Origin: an uncultured Bacillota bacterium
GTDB lineage: Bacteria; Bacillota; Clostridia; Oscillospirales; Oscillospiraceae
Assembly: GCA_947650875.1 (NCBI GenBank)
Contig: CANSXE010000004.1
Coordinates: 1-59,578, forward strand
Direction of reading: 5' to 3'
Length of the DNA: 59,578 nucleotides
The notes beneath the pieces are model-generated. The model searched no databases. It saw only the letters and a program-made list of their open reading frames with translations, and was not told the DNA's origin. Each line of letters opens with the position of its first letter. Within the stretch, counting starts at the first letter, position 1. This document shows positions 49,493 to 59,132 of the stretch, piece by piece. Position numbers and translations under genes: made by a program.

Positions 49493-49882
49493 ATGGAATC
49501 CTATGATCTTGCAATCCTGCTGGCCAGAGCGCTGGACAGCAAAAAGGGCGGCGACATCAAGGTGCTGAAGACGGAGGGACTCACCACCCTGGCCGACTAC
49601 TTCGTCATCTGCACCGCCACCTCCAACACCCAGGTAAAGGCCATGTCCGACGCCTGCGAGGAGACCGCGGAGAAAAACGGCGAGCGGGCCCACCACATCG
49701 AGGGCCACCGGGGGGGCACCTGGCTGCTGATGGACTTTTCGGCGGTGGTGGTCCACGTCTTCACCGACGAGGCCCGGAAGTTCTACGACCTGGAGCGGCT
49801 GTGGAGCGACGCCGAGGAAGTGGATATTGCCAAAGCGCTGGACGAGATGCCCAAGCACCAGAATTGGCAGAATGACCGGTAA
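49493..49882 (+). CDS. rsfS: ribosome silencing factor RsfS
   Basis: A 129-residue Iojap/RsfS protein that binds L14 and blocks 70S assembly in starvation. It has DIKVLKTEGLTTLADYFVICTA, EGHRGGTWLLMDFSAVVVHVF and FYDLERLW, all family landmarks. AAGGAG precedes the ATG. It follows the LCP gene, in the common nadD-yqeK-lcp-rsfS order. A terminator follows. Confidence 0.94.
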   Translation: MESYDLAILLARALDSKKGGDIKVLKTEGLTTLADYFVICTATSNTQVKAMSDACEETAEKNGERAHHIEGHRGGTWLLMDFSAVVVHVFTDEARKFYDLERLWSDAEEVDIAKALDEMPKHQNWQNDR

Positions 49883-49890
49883 TATACAAA

Positions 49891-49925
49891 CCCCGGCGCC
49901 CTATTGGGACGCCGGGGCTGTTTTA
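49891..49925 (+). terminator. terminator after rsfS
   Basis: Stem CCCCGGCG / CGCCGGGG with an 11-nt loop, then CTGTTTTATT; it also overlaps the end of the convergent gene at 49923. Confidence 0.85.
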
Positions 49926-50816
49926 TTCTCCTCGAATAATGTTCAGGGCCTTTTGGCAGTTCTCTGCCCGGCTGACGGTCTGGCTGCCGCCGAACTCGCC
50001 GTCCACCGTCCAGGGAATGGGCTGCTCACAGGTAAAGGTGAGCTGGCTGGCCTGGAACTGGACCAGAGCTCCGGAACGCTCGGCAGACGGGTTGGCCAGA
50101 GCCTGGACCCCGTCGGTAAAGTCGGCCAGATTGAGGGGCTTTTTCACCAGCAGAACCTCAAACAGTCCGTCGTCCAGCACCACCCGGTTGGCGGTGGGAG
50201 GGCGGATGCCGCCGATGGACTGGGAGTTGCTCACCATGCCGAAGTAGAACTCGTCCTCCAGGGTCTTGCCGTCATATGCCACCTTCATGCGGTAGGGGGC
50301 GATGGTGGGCAGGGATGCGATACCGGCAAAGATATAAGCCAGGTGGCCAAAGGTGTTTTTTAAATCCTGGGGGGTGTCATAGGCCACTTTGGTAAAGGCG
50401 CCGAAGGCGGCCACATAGATAAAGGGCTTGCCGTTGAGACGGCCAATGTCGATGGGCACAGACACACCGGTACCGGCGGCTACCAGGGCAGCCTCCCGGG
50501 GCTTTCGGGGCAGGTGGAGGGTGGTGGCGCAGTCGTTGGTGGAGCCAAAGGGGATGTATCCCAAAGGGGGCGGGTCCTTTACCTCCGTCAGGCCGGAGAC
50601 CACCTCGCTGAGGGTGCCGTCCCCGCCGGCGCAGATGACCCGGTCGAACTGAGGGGACAGCTCCCGGGCCACCCGGGTGGCGTCCCCCTTGCACTGGGTT
50701 GGATAGGAGGTTGTGATCCACCCCGCCTTGGTAAACACATCCAGTACCGGAGCCAGAGCGGCCTTGACCTGGCCGGTGCCGGAGGTGGGATTGAAGATAA
50801 AAAGAAGCCTGTTCAT
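49923..50816 (-). CDS. diacylglycerol kinase/YegS-family lipid kinase
   Basis: A 297-residue lipid kinase. ATP-site motifs: FIFNPTSGTG at the start and CAGGDGTLSEVVSGL; IPFGSTNDCATTL corresponds to the GTxNDFA loop, with Ser-Thr-Asn-Asp-Cys in place of the usual residues. The late DDGLFEVLLVKKP segment also fits. It may phosphorylate diacylglycerol in phospholipid recycling (DgkB-like), and probably sits at the membrane face. Convergent with rsfS. Confidence 0.85.
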   Translation of the reverse strand: MNRLLFIFNPTSGTGQVKAALAPVLDVFTKAGWITTSYPTQCKGDATRVARELSPQFDRVICAGGDGTLSEVVSGLTEVKDPPPLGYIPFGSTNDCATTLHLPRKPREAALVAAGTGVSVPIDIGRLNGKPFIYVAAFGAFTKVAYDTPQDLKNTFGHLAYIFAGIASLPTIAPYRMKVAYDGKTLEDEFYFGMVSNSQSIGGIRPPTANRVVLDDGLFEVLLVKKPLNLADFTDGVQALANPSAERSGALVQFQASQLTFTCEQPIPWTVDGEFGGSQTVSRAENCQKALNIIRGE

Positions 50817-50930
50817 GGCAGAGTCCTCCGAAAACGGTGAGATACGAGTACCATTATAGGGGTCTGAAACAAAAAATCAAGATGGACGGTAAAACTTTAT
50901 CTCTTCTTAACAGTCAGGTTGGATAAGGGC

Positions 50931-50959
50931 TTGCGCCGGGAGAAAAAAGCGAGTAAAAT
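50931..50959 (+). promoter_or_regulatory. promoter candidate for azlCD
   Basis: TTGCGC (50931-50936), 17 nt, TAAAAT (50954-50959), 36 nt before the azlC ATG. Confidence 0.5.
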
Positions 50960-50994
50960 AGGGGAAAACTGTTTTGTCGAGGTGTACGTCTGCT

Positions 50995-51708
50995 ATGAAT
51001 CGAAAGACCCTGGCCGCAGCCTTTCCTCTGACCGTCCCCGTACTGATGGGGTATCTGGCCATTGGAATCGCCTTCGGCCTGATGCTCCAGTCCATCGGCT
51101 ACGGGGTGGGCTGGGCCCTGCTGATGAGCGCCACCATCTACGCCGGCTCCGGCCAGTACCTGGGGGTGTCCCTCCTGGCGGCGGGGGCTCCACTGACCCA
51201 GGTGGCCTTCCTCACCCTGATGGTCAACTTCCGCCACCTGGTCTACGGCCTGTCCATGCTGGAGAAATTCCGGGGCATGGGCCTGCGCAAGTTCTATATG
51301 ATCTTTTCCCTTACCGACGAAACCTATGCCCTCCTCTCCTCGGCCCAGGCTCCCGAGGGGGTGGACGAGCACGACTTTTTCTTCACCGTGGCCCTGCTGG
51401 ACCAGAGCTACTGGGTGCTGGGGTCGGCGATCGGCTCTCTGCTGGGCTCCGCCCTGGGCTTCGACACCACGGGGGTGGACTTTGCCATGACTGCTCTGTT
51501 CCTGGTCATCGCCGTGGGCCAGTGGAAGGCCGCCGGCAGCCACCTGCCCGCCCTGCTGGGGGGCGCGGCCACTCTGGTCAGCCTACTGCTGGTGGGGGCG
51601 GATGACATGCTCCTTCCCGCCCTGGCCATTATTGTGATTGCGTTGACTTTGCTCCGGCCCCGGCTGGAGGACAGACATGAGAGAGAGGAGGAAAAAACAT
51701 GCCCCTGA
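50995..51708 (+). CDS. azlC: AzlC-family branched-chain amino acid exporter subunit
   Basis: A 237-residue membrane protein. The early PLTVPVLMGYLAIGIAFGLML and SATIYAGSGQYLGVSLLAAG segments are characteristic of AzlC, as is MVNFRHLVYGLSM. AzlC and AzlD together export branched-chain amino acids and analogues. ATG 50995 is preferred; a TTG frame extends 7 codons upstream. Its end overlaps azlD by 10 nt. Confidence 0.92.
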   Translation: MNRKTLAAAFPLTVPVLMGYLAIGIAFGLMLQSIGYGVGWALLMSATIYAGSGQYLGVSLLAAGAPLTQVAFLTLMVNFRHLVYGLSMLEKFRGMGLRKFYMIFSLTDETYALLSSAQAPEGVDEHDFFFTVALLDQSYWVLGSAIGSLLGSALGFDTTGVDFAMTALFLVIAVGQWKAAGSHLPALLGGAATLVSLLLVGADDMLLPALAIIVIALTLLRPRLEDRHEREEEKTCP

Positions 51709-52034
51709 CACCGATGCAGACCCTGGCTTCCATCGCCGTGATGGCGGCCGTCACCTTTCTGACCCGGGCCCTGCCCTTTCTCCTTTTCGACCGGGGGGAC
51801 CACCCCCCGAAGCTTGTCCTCTACCTGGGCCGTGTCCTGCCCCCGGCGGTGATTGCCATGCTTATCGTCTACTGCCTGAAGGGAGTCACCTTCACCGCCC
51901 TGGGGGGCTGGGTTCCGCCCCTCATCGCCGGCCTGGCCGCCGTCCTCCTCCACCTGTGGAAGGGCAACGACCTAATCTCCATCTTCGGGGCCACCGTCCT
52001 CTATATGGTGCTGGTCCAGGGGGTGTTCGGCTGA
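51699..52034 (+). CDS. azlD: AzlD-family exporter subunit
   Basis: A 111-residue, four-helix membrane protein. VTFLTRALPFLLF and LPPAVIAMLIVYCLKG are AzlD landmarks. It pairs with AzlC. Its start overlaps azlC, and the SDR gene starts directly after its stop. Confidence 0.9.
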   Translation: MPLTPMQTLASIAVMAAVTFLTRALPFLLFDRGDHPPKLVLYLGRVLPPAVIAMLIVYCLKGVTFTALGGWVPPLIAGLAAVLLHLWKGNDLISIFGATVLYMVLVQGVFG

Positions 52035-52772
52035 ATGTCCAACCATGTTTTGATCACCGGCGCCTCCCGGGGCATCGGCGCGGCCGCGGCCCGGCTGTTT
52101 GCACAGGAGGGCTGGAGTGTAGCGGTCCACTACAACGCCAGCCGGGCAGCGGCGGAGCAGCTGGCCGTCGAGCTGTCCGGGCTGGGGGTGAAGGCCGTTC
52201 CCATCCAGGCGGACGTTGCTGACCCGGAGCAGGCGGAGCGGCTGGTCCGGGAGACGGAGGGGGCTCTGGGGCCGCTGGACGCCGTAATCTGCAACGCGGG
52301 GGTGGCCCTGCCCCAGCAGCTCCTCACCGACACGACGGCGGACCAGTGGCGGCGGCTGATGTCGGTGGACCTGGACGGCATGTTTCACACCATCCGGGCC
52401 GCCGTTCCCGGCCTGGTGCGCCAAAAGCGGGGGGCCATCGTGACGGTGTCCTCCATGTGGGGGATTACCGGAGGCTCCTGCGAGACCCCCTACTCCGCCG
52501 CCAAGGCAGGCGTGATTGGGCTGACCCGCGCCCTGGCCAAGGAGCTGGGTCCGTCCGGTATCCGGGTGAACTGCGTAGCCCCCGGGGTCATCGACACGGC
52601 GATGAACGGCCATCTTACTCCCAAGGACCTGGCCGCTCTGGGGGAGGAGACCCCTTTGTGCCGCATCGGACAGCCCGTAGAGGTGGCCCAGGCCATTTAC
52701 TTTCTGGCATCGGAACGGGCTTCCTTTATCACCGGCCAGGTGCTGCGTGTGGACGGCGGTATGGTAATTTAG
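52035..52772 (+). CDS. SDR oxidoreductase (FabG-like)
   Basis: A 245-residue short-chain dehydrogenase. The NADPH loop is ITGASRGIGAAAARLF, then VICNAGVALPQ, VTVSSMWGITGG with the catalytic Ser, YSAAKAGVIGL with Tyr-Lys, and NCVAPGVIDTAMNGHL. It resembles 3-oxoacyl-ACP reductases. It has no other fatty-acid genes nearby and is translated directly after azlD (ATG abuts the stop), so its real substrate may differ. Predicted cytosolic. Confidence 0.85.
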   Translation: MSNHVLITGASRGIGAAAARLFAQEGWSVAVHYNASRAAAEQLAVELSGLGVKAVPIQADVADPEQAERLVRETEGALGPLDAVICNAGVALPQQLLTDTTADQWRRLMSVDLDGMFHTIRAAVPGLVRQKRGAIVTVSSMWGITGGSCETPYSAAKAGVIGLTRALAKELGPSGIRVNCVAPGVIDTAMNGHLTPKDLAALGEETPLCRIGQPVEVAQAIYFLASERASFITGQVLRVDGGMVI

Positions 52773-52816
52773 CAAAAAATTCGTCGAAATTTAAGGTTTT
52801 AGGGTCTGATTTGCGG

Positions 52817-52845
52817 TTGTAAAATGGACGTAAACTTGGTATAAT
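52817..52845 (+). promoter_or_regulatory. promoter of the DUF4015 gene
   Basis: TTGTAA (52817-52822), 17 nt, TATAAT (52840-52845). Confidence 0.6.
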
Positions 52846-52903
52846 AAATCACTTGCAGAATTATGTTGACCAAATTTTTCCAAAAAACGACAGGAGGGGA
52901 GTC

Positions 52904-54007
52904 ATGGGCCGCTCCAATAAAGACGTCGGCGGCTATCGGGGCCGCAGGACAATCACTGATATTTTGCGCTTCATCGCCATTGCCCTGGCAGTGGCGGTGG
53001 TTCTGGTGGTGGCCGGAGCGTTTTACTTTCAGAAGTACCTTGTCTATACCGATGACGGGGTGCGTCTGGACCTGCCGCCCTTTCTACAGATATTTCGGCA
53101 GGAAAAACCTGAGGACCCGCCGGGCTCATCCCCCCCTCCCGACCCTGGCAATGTCAGCGTGGTAGTAGAGCCGGACGGCAGTGTCTCTGAGCCCCCGCCG
53201 GAGCCAGAGCCGGAGAAGGCGGATTTTGCTCTTCAGCTTCCGGTGGATGACGTTCTGAACGGCACCGCCGCCGCCCAGCTGGAACAGGCGGGAGCCGAAA
53301 CCCTGATCCTGGTGATGAAGGGCTCTGACGGCAAGCTTGCCTGGCGTTCTGACGAGCGCACAGCGGACCAGGCAGAGGTAAACGCGCCCCAGTCCAATAA
53401 CGACGCTTTGAAGCAGTGGAACGACGGAACGGTATACACCGTAGCCCGGGTGTGCTGCTTCCGGGACGACAGCGCCCCCTACTTCCGCAACAAGCTGGCT
53501 CTGCGCCGGGGACAGTACAACTGGCGGGACGAGCTGGGTTTGCGCTGGCTCAGCCCCGCCCATGAGGACGCTCAGGCCTATATCGCCGGGCTGTGCGGCG
53601 AGCTGGCCGCCCTGGGCTTTGACGAGATTGTGCTGGAGGACTTCTACTTCCCCATTCAGGGAAATACCACCAATATCAACCGGGGAGACAGCTACGACCC
53701 TGCCGCCTTCACTGCGGAGCTGGAGTCCTTCCTCTCCCAGGTTCAGACAGCGGCGGAGCCTTACGGCACAAAGATTTCTCTCCGCTTCCCGGCGGACCTT
53801 CTAACCGACGAGGGGCGTATCCTCAGCGGTGTAACAGATGGGCTGCTGGACCAGTTTGCCTACCGGCTCTGGTCAGAACAGGAGGGCCGGATCGCCCTGT
53901 CCGCCTTATCCGGCATCCGCGATGTGTCGGAGCGGACGGTGGAGATTGTTCCCCAGGTCTCGGAGGACCGTACGCTTTTCCAGGCAGTTATCCCTCTAGT
54001 GGAATAA
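52904..54007 (+). CDS. putative glycoside hydrolase (DUF4015-like), membrane-anchored
   Basis: A 367-residue protein with one N-terminal transmembrane helix (FIAIALAVAVVLVVAGAFYF), a Pro-rich spacer (residues 75-115) and a TIM-barrel-like domain. Matching family segments are VYTVARVCCFRDDSAPY, RWLSPAHEDAQAYIAGLC, LGFDEIVLEDFYFPIQG and RFPADLL. DUF4015/GH-like proteins are predicted polysaccharide hydrolases; activity is unproven. Glu in VLEDF could be catalytic. ATG 52904 has AGGAGGGG before it. Confidence 0.8.
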   Translation: MGRSNKDVGGYRGRRTITDILRFIAIALAVAVVLVVAGAFYFQKYLVYTDDGVRLDLPPFLQIFRQEKPEDPPGSSPPPDPGNVSVVVEPDGSVSEPPPEPEPEKADFALQLPVDDVLNGTAAAQLEQAGAETLILVMKGSDGKLAWRSDERTADQAEVNAPQSNNDALKQWNDGTVYTVARVCCFRDDSAPYFRNKLALRRGQYNWRDELGLRWLSPAHEDAQAYIAGLCGELAALGFDEIVLEDFYFPIQGNTTNINRGDSYDPAAFTAELESFLSQVQTAAEPYGTKISLRFPADLLTDEGRILSGVTDGLLDQFAYRLWSEQEGRIALSALSGIRDVSERTVEIVPQVSEDRTLFQAVIPLVE

Positions 54008-54018
54008 CAGAAAATGAC

Positions 54019-54051
54019 GCCGCCCAGCCGGAAACGGACGGGCGGCTTTTT
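54019..54051 (+). terminator. terminator after the DUF4015 gene
   Basis: Stem GCCGCCC / GGGCGGC (loop 14 nt) followed by TTTTT. Confidence 0.8.
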
Positions 54052-54124
54052 CATAAAACAGAAAAAGTGCGGAAAACTCAGGCAAATACAAAGAATTGAC
54101 CGGGTAAAAATGGTGAAAAAGGCC

Positions 54125-54153
54125 TTGATTTTTCGGGAAGATTTGACTACAAT
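54125..54153 (+). promoter_or_regulatory. promoter of the V/A-ATPase operon
   Basis: TTGATT (54125-54130), 17 nt, TACAAT (54148-54153), 50 nt before the first gene. Confidence 0.55.
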
Positions 54154-54202
54154 GAGAGGTAGCGAATTCCTACATTTTAGCATTGGAAAAGGTGGTGAAA
54201 AC

Positions 54203-54517
54203 ATGGCATTGGAAGCAATCCAGACGGTCACACAGGCAGAGGCCAGGGCCAAGGCGGACCGGGAAGCTGCGGCGGTCCAGGCCAAGCAGAGACTGGCCGA
54301 CGCCCAGCGGGAAGCGAAGCAGATTGTTGAGCGGGCCCGGCAGCAGGCCCGGGAGGAAGCCCATCGGATGATGGCGGAGGCCGAGTCTAAGGCGGCCCAG
54401 CTGACCCAGGAGGAACTGACCCGGGCAGCGGCGGACTGTGACACGCTGAAGCAAAATGCCCGGGGGCGGCTTGAGGAGGCCGCGCAGCTCATTGTTGGAA
54501 GGGTCGTGGAACACTAA
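54203..54517 (+). CDS. V/A-type ATPase subunit H (peripheral stalk)
   Basis: A 104-residue Ala/Glu/Arg-rich coiled coil (ADREAAAVQAKQRLADAQRE), equal to AhaH/NtpH, which forms the peripheral stalk with subunit E. ATG 54203 has GGTGGTG before it; the open frame extends upstream without support. Its stop overlaps the subunit I start (TAATG). First gene of the operon. Confidence 0.8.
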   Translation: MALEAIQTVTQAEARAKADREAAAVQAKQRLADAQREAKQIVERARQQAREEAHRMMAEAESKAAQLTQEELTRAAADCDTLKQNARGRLEEAAQLIVGRVVEH

Positions 54518-56448
54518 TGGCTATCGTAAAAATGAAGCGCCTGCGCATGATGGCCATGACGGCTGACCGGGAGGTGCTGCTCCGCCGGCTCCAGCACATG
54601 GGCTGTGTGGAGATTGTCCAGCCCGAGACGGACCCGGACGACCCCCTGTGGACCGGGCTCACCCGCCCGGAGACAGCCGGACTGGCCGCCGCCCACGAGG
54701 AGAAAAATCAGGCCGAGCGGGCGCTGGAGGTACTCAAGCGGTACAAGGCTCTGCCAAAATCGGGCCTTTTGGCCCCCAAACCCGGCGTGCAGGAGGGCGA
54801 CCTCTTTGACCAGGCCGGGGCCAAGGCGGCCCGGAGCATGGCGGAAGAGGTCAACGGCCTGGACCGGCGGCTGGCCGCCATCCGTGCGGAGGAAAACAAG
54901 CTGGACACCCAGCGGGCGGTGCTGCTCCCCTGGCAGAACCTGGACCTGCCCCTGGAGACAGGCTCCACCGGTCAGGTGACCATCCAGCTGGGCACCCTGC
55001 CCGCAGCGCTCCCCATGGGACAGGCGGAGGGAGAGGTTCAGGCCGCCAGCCAGCTGGCTGAGCTGACCGAGATATCCGCCGACCGGGATTCCCGCTACTG
55101 CACCCTGGTGTGCCACGCCAGCGAAGCTGAGACTGTGCTGGAGGTTCTCAAGGCACTGGGCTGGTCCCGGGCCAACCTCCGGGACTGGACGGGCACCGCG
55201 GCAGAAAACCTGGCCCGCCTGGACAAGGAGACCGAAGCCCTGAAGGGGGAGAGCGTCTCCATTGAGGAGAAGCTGGCCGGCATGGGAGAGAACGCCCCCG
55301 CCCTGCAGAAGCTTTCTGACCTGGCCGGGCTGGATGCCAGCCGGGAGGAGTGCCGCGGTCGGCTGATGGACACAGGACAGACCTTCCTTTTGGAGGGCTG
55401 GGTGCCGGAGGAGAGTTGGCCCGCCCTGAAGCAGGAGCTGGACAAATTCCCCTGCGCCTGCGAGGTGGGCGACCCCGCGCCGGAGGAGTATGAAAAGGTG
55501 CCGGTGAAGCTGAAAAACAACACCCTCACCAGGCCGCTGAACATGGTCACCGAGATGTACTCCCTGCCCGCCTACGGCACCCTGGACCCCAACCCCCTGA
55601 TGGCCCCCTTCTTCATCCTGTTCTACGGGATCATGATGGCGGACATGGGGTACGGCCTGCTCATGATGCTGGCCGGAGGGATTATCCTGAAAAAGAAGAA
55701 GCCCGGCGGCACCTTTGGACACCTGTGCGGCCTGCTGGTGCTGTGCGGTGTGACCACCTTTATCATGGGCGCGCTGACAGGCGGCTTCTTCGGCGATTTC
55801 CTCACCCAGGTGGTCAAGCTGACCACCGGCGGCGACTTTGCTCTGCCCGCCCTGTTCACCCCCCTGGAGGACACCATGATGATTCTGGTGGGGGCCATGT
55901 GCCTGGGCTTTGTGCAGATCATCACCGGCATGGCGGTCAGCTTTGTTTCCAAGCTGAAAAACGGCCAGGTGCTGGACGCCGTATTTGAGGAGGTTACCTG
56001 GTGGGTGGTCTTTGCCGGGCTGGGCCTGATGATTGTGGGCATCACCCCCATCGTGCTGGTGATCGGCATGGTGATGGTGGTGGCCGGACCGGTCATTCAG
56101 AACCAGGGCTTCGGCAAGGTCACCGGCATCTTTGGCTCCCTGTACAACCATGTGACGGGCTACTTTGGCGACATCCTGTCCTACTCCCGCCTCATGGCCC
56201 TGATGCTGGCCGGTTCGGTCATCGCCCAGGTGTTCAACACCCTGGGGGCCATCCCCGGCAACATCGTGATTTTCCTGATTATCTCCTTCGCGGGCAACGC
56301 TTTGAACTTCGCGCTGAACCTGCTGGGCTGCTACGTCCACGACCTGAGACTTCAGTGTCTGGAGTACTTCGGCAAGTTCTATCAGGACGGCGGAAAGCCC
56401 TTCCGCCCCCTGAATCTCAATACCAAATACTACGAGGTAGTTAAATAA
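54517..56448 (+). CDS. ntpI: V/A-type ATPase subunit I (a subunit)
   Basis: A 643-residue subunit. The N-terminal half is cytosolic, alpha-helical and charged (coiled coils around residues 60-130 and 230-300). The C-terminal half has about seven or eight transmembrane helices, beginning near PLMAPFFILFYGIMMADMGYG. The essential Arg region for ion passage is DILSYSRLMALMLAGSVIAQV. The subunit forms the half-channels beside the K ring. Length is normal. Confidence 0.94.
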   Translation: MAIVKMKRLRMMAMTADREVLLRRLQHMGCVEIVQPETDPDDPLWTGLTRPETAGLAAAHEEKNQAERALEVLKRYKALPKSGLLAPKPGVQEGDLFDQAGAKAARSMAEEVNGLDRRLAAIRAEENKLDTQRAVLLPWQNLDLPLETGSTGQVTIQLGTLPAALPMGQAEGEVQAASQLAELTEISADRDSRYCTLVCHASEAETVLEVLKALGWSRANLRDWTGTAAENLARLDKETEALKGESVSIEEKLAGMGENAPALQKLSDLAGLDASREECRGRLMDTGQTFLLEGWVPEESWPALKQELDKFPCACEVGDPAPEEYEKVPVKLKNNTLTRPLNMVTEMYSLPAYGTLDPNPLMAPFFILFYGIMMADMGYGLLMMLAGGIILKKKKPGGTFGHLCGLLVLCGVTTFIMGALTGGFFGDFLTQVVKLTTGGDFALPALFTPLEDTMMILVGAMCLGFVQIITGMAVSFVSKLKNGQVLDAVFEEVTWWVVFAGLGLMIVGITPIVLVIGMVMVVAGPVIQNQGFGKVTGIFGSLYNHVTGYFGDILSYSRLMALMLAGSVIAQVFNTLGAIPGNIVIFLIISFAGNALNFALNLLGCYVHDLRLQCLEYFGKFYQDGGKPFRPLNLNTKYYEVVK

Positions 56449-57003
<555 letters not shown>

Positions 57004-57024
57004 GACTGGAAAGAGAGACAGTTT

Positions 57025-57708
57025 ATGGAAGGAATCGAAAAAATCACCGAGAAAATCGCCCAGGACGCCCAGGCTGAAATCAATAAGCTGGTGGCGGAGA
57101 CGGACGAAAAGGTGAAGGCTATCCAGGCCAGTGCCGAGCGTCAGGCTCAGCAGGAGGCCAGCGAGATCGTGGAAAAGGGCCGCGCGGCTGCCAGTGAGCG
57201 GCTGGATCGGCTGAGCTCCGCTTCTCAGATGGAGCGGCGCAAGCTGGAGCTGGCCGCCAAGCAGGAGGTGCTGGGCGAAGCCTTCGACCTGGCCCTGGAG
57301 AAACTGTGCGCGCTGCCGGAGAAAGAGTACATCGCCCTGCTGACCAAGCTGGCCCTGGCGGCGTCCTCCTCCGGCAAGGAGCAGCTGATTTTCTCCCCGA
57401 AGGACCGCAATACCGTGGGCAAACAGGTGGTCATGGCCGCCAACGACACCCTGGTGAAGGAGCGGGCCCCCGGTCTGCCCGAGGAGATCACCAAGTCCAA
57501 GGTGGGCACCCTGATGGATAAGCTGATTCACAATACCACCGCCATCGTTACCGGCGCGGGTCTCACCCTGTCGGAGCAGACCCGGGACATCAAGGGCGGC
57601 TTCATCATGGTGGACGGCGACGTGGAGATCAACTGCGCCTTCGAGACCCTGGTGCGCCTTCAGCGGGAGCAGATGGAGAAGAAGGTCGCAGACGCGCTGT
57701 TTCAATAA
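57025..57708 (+). CDS. ntpE: V/A-type ATPase subunit E (peripheral stalk)
   Basis: A 227-residue protein with an N-terminal coiled coil (about residues 1-85; ASEIVEKGRAAASERLDRLSS-like) and a C-terminal globular domain (IKGGFIMVDGDVEINCAFETLV), the pattern of NtpE/AtpE. It links subunit I to the A3B3 head together with subunit H. Confidence 0.9.
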   Translation: MEGIEKITEKIAQDAQAEINKLVAETDEKVKAIQASAERQAQQEASEIVEKGRAAASERLDRLSSASQMERRKLELAAKQEVLGEAFDLALEKLCALPEKEYIALLTKLALAASSSGKEQLIFSPKDRNTVGKQVVMAANDTLVKERAPGLPEEITKSKVGTLMDKLIHNTTAIVTGAGLTLSEQTRDIKGGFIMVDGDVEINCAFETLVRLQREQMEKKVADALFQ

Positions 57709-57723
57709 GCTGCTTCCGTGATA

Positions 57724-57745
57724 TGCAGGGGTCTCCGCCCCTGCA
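57724..57745. repeat. short GC palindrome between ntpE and ntpC
   Basis: TGCAGGGG (57724-57731), 6-nt loop, CCCCTGCA (57738-57745). Related in style to the GTAGGGG elements; it sits inside the ATPase operon. Confidence 0.6.
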
Positions 57746-57790
57746 AGAGAGACCCAAATCAAAAGCAAGCGAAACGAGAGGAGGGATATT

Positions 57791-58777
57791 TTGTCCCACC
57801 GCAAAAAAGATACGGATTATCTGGCCATCTCCGCCCGTATCCGGGCCATGGAGAACAGGCTCCTCACCCGGGAGCGGATGGACCGGATGATCGAGGCCCG
57901 GGACGACGCCGAGGCCATGAAGAGTCTCGCCGAGTGCGGCTATAACGACGCCGCCGGTCTGGACGCGGCTCTGGCCCAGGCCCGTGCCGAGGTCTTCAAG
58001 GACATGGAGCAGGGGGCTCCCGACCCCCGTCTGGTAGAGGTCTTCCAAATCAAGTACGACTACCACAACGCCAAGACCATCCTCAAGGCCCAGGCCATGG
58101 GCTCCGACCCGGAGCGCCTGCTGCTGGCCGGTGGCCGCTACGACCCCGCCGCTCTCTGGGACGGCTGGAAGCGTGAGACCCTCAGCGGCGTCAGCGAGAC
58201 CTTTAAAAAGGCCATGGAGCAGGCAAAAACCGCTTTGGCCGAGGGGGGGGACCCCCAAAAGGCCGACTTGATTCTGGACCGGGCCTGTTACGCCGAGATG
58301 GCCCAGCTGGCCAGCGAGCTGAGCAGCCCCTTCCTCCAGGGCTATGTCCGCCTGTCGGTGGACGTGGCCAACCTGCGGGCCGCCGTCCGGGTGGCCCGGA
58401 TGGGCCGGGAGGGCGATTTCCTGCGCCAGGTGCTGCTGCCCGGGGGCAATGTGTCCGAGCAGGCCATCGCCGCCGCCCGGGGGGACGCCCTGGGCGAGGT
58501 ATTCCGCTCCGGACCTCTGGCCCAGGCCGCAAGTCTGGGGGCCAAGCTGGCCCAGCCGGGCGGAGAGTCCCTCACCGCCTTCGAGCGGGAGTGCGACAAC
58601 GCCCTCACCGCCTACCTGGCCGCCGCCCGCCGCGTCCCCTTCGGGGAGGAGACGGTGATCGGCTACCTGTACGCCAAAGAGCAGGAGTTCACCGCCATCC
58701 GGGCCATCTTCGCCGGACGTGCGGCGGGGCTGGATGGGGACACCATCCGCTCCCGGCTCCGGGAAACCTATGTGTAA
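57791..58777 (+). CDS. ntpC: V/A-type ATPase subunit C (d subunit)
   Basis: A 328-residue helical subunit that caps the rotor ring and connects it to the central stalk. LAISARIRAMENRLLTRERM at the N-terminus, DYHNAKTILKAQ and EETVIGYLYAKEQEFTAIRAIFAG near the C-terminus are family landmarks. The start is TTG 57791 with GGAGGG upstream; no in-frame ATG fits better. Confidence 0.9.
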   Translation: MSHRKKDTDYLAISARIRAMENRLLTRERMDRMIEARDDAEAMKSLAECGYNDAAGLDAALAQARAEVFKDMEQGAPDPRLVEVFQIKYDYHNAKTILKAQAMGSDPERLLLAGGRYDPAALWDGWKRETLSGVSETFKKAMEQAKTALAEGGDPQKADLILDRACYAEMAQLASELSSPFLQGYVRLSVDVANLRAAVRVARMGREGDFLRQVLLPGGNVSEQAIAAARGDALGEVFRSGPLAQAASLGAKLAQPGGESLTAFERECDNALTAYLAAARRVPFGEETVIGYLYAKEQEFTAIRAIFAGRAAGLDGDTIRSRLRETYV

Positions 58778-58789
58778 GGGGGATTGCAG

Positions 58790-59098
58790 ATGTATAAAAT
58801 CGCCGCCATGGGCGACAAGGACAGCGTCCTGGGCTTTAAGGCCCTGGGGCTGGAGGTCTGCCCGGTAGAGTCCCCCGAGACGGGCCGGGAGGCCCTCCAC
58901 CGCATGGCCAAGGAGAACTACGCCATCATCTATATGACCGAGCAGCTGGCCGCCCAGCTCCCCCAGGAGATCGCCCGGTATAAGGACGCCCTCACCCCCG
59001 CCATCATCCTGATCCCCGGCAAGGAGGGCTCCTTGGGCATCGGTATGGCCAACGTCAAGACGGCGGTCGAACGGGCCGTCGGCGCGGATATTCTGTAA
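58790..59098 (+). CDS. ntpF: V/A-type ATPase subunit F
   Basis: A 102-residue central-stalk subunit. It begins MYKIAAMGDKDSVLGFKALG and contains YAIIYMTEQLAAQL and a late PAIILIPGKEGSLGIGM segment, as in AtpF/NtpF (usually spelled NtpG in E. hirae). ATG 58790 is preferred over a TTG two codons earlier, with GGGGG about 7 nt upstream. 191 nt separate it from ntpA. Confidence 0.92.
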   Translation: MYKIAAMGDKDSVLGFKALGLEVCPVESPETGREALHRMAKENYAIIYMTEQLAAQLPQEIARYKDALTPAIILIPGKEGSLGIGMANVKTAVERAVGADIL

Positions 59099-59132
59099 CC
59101 GGAATGCAGGGCGCGACGACCTCGGCGCGCCG

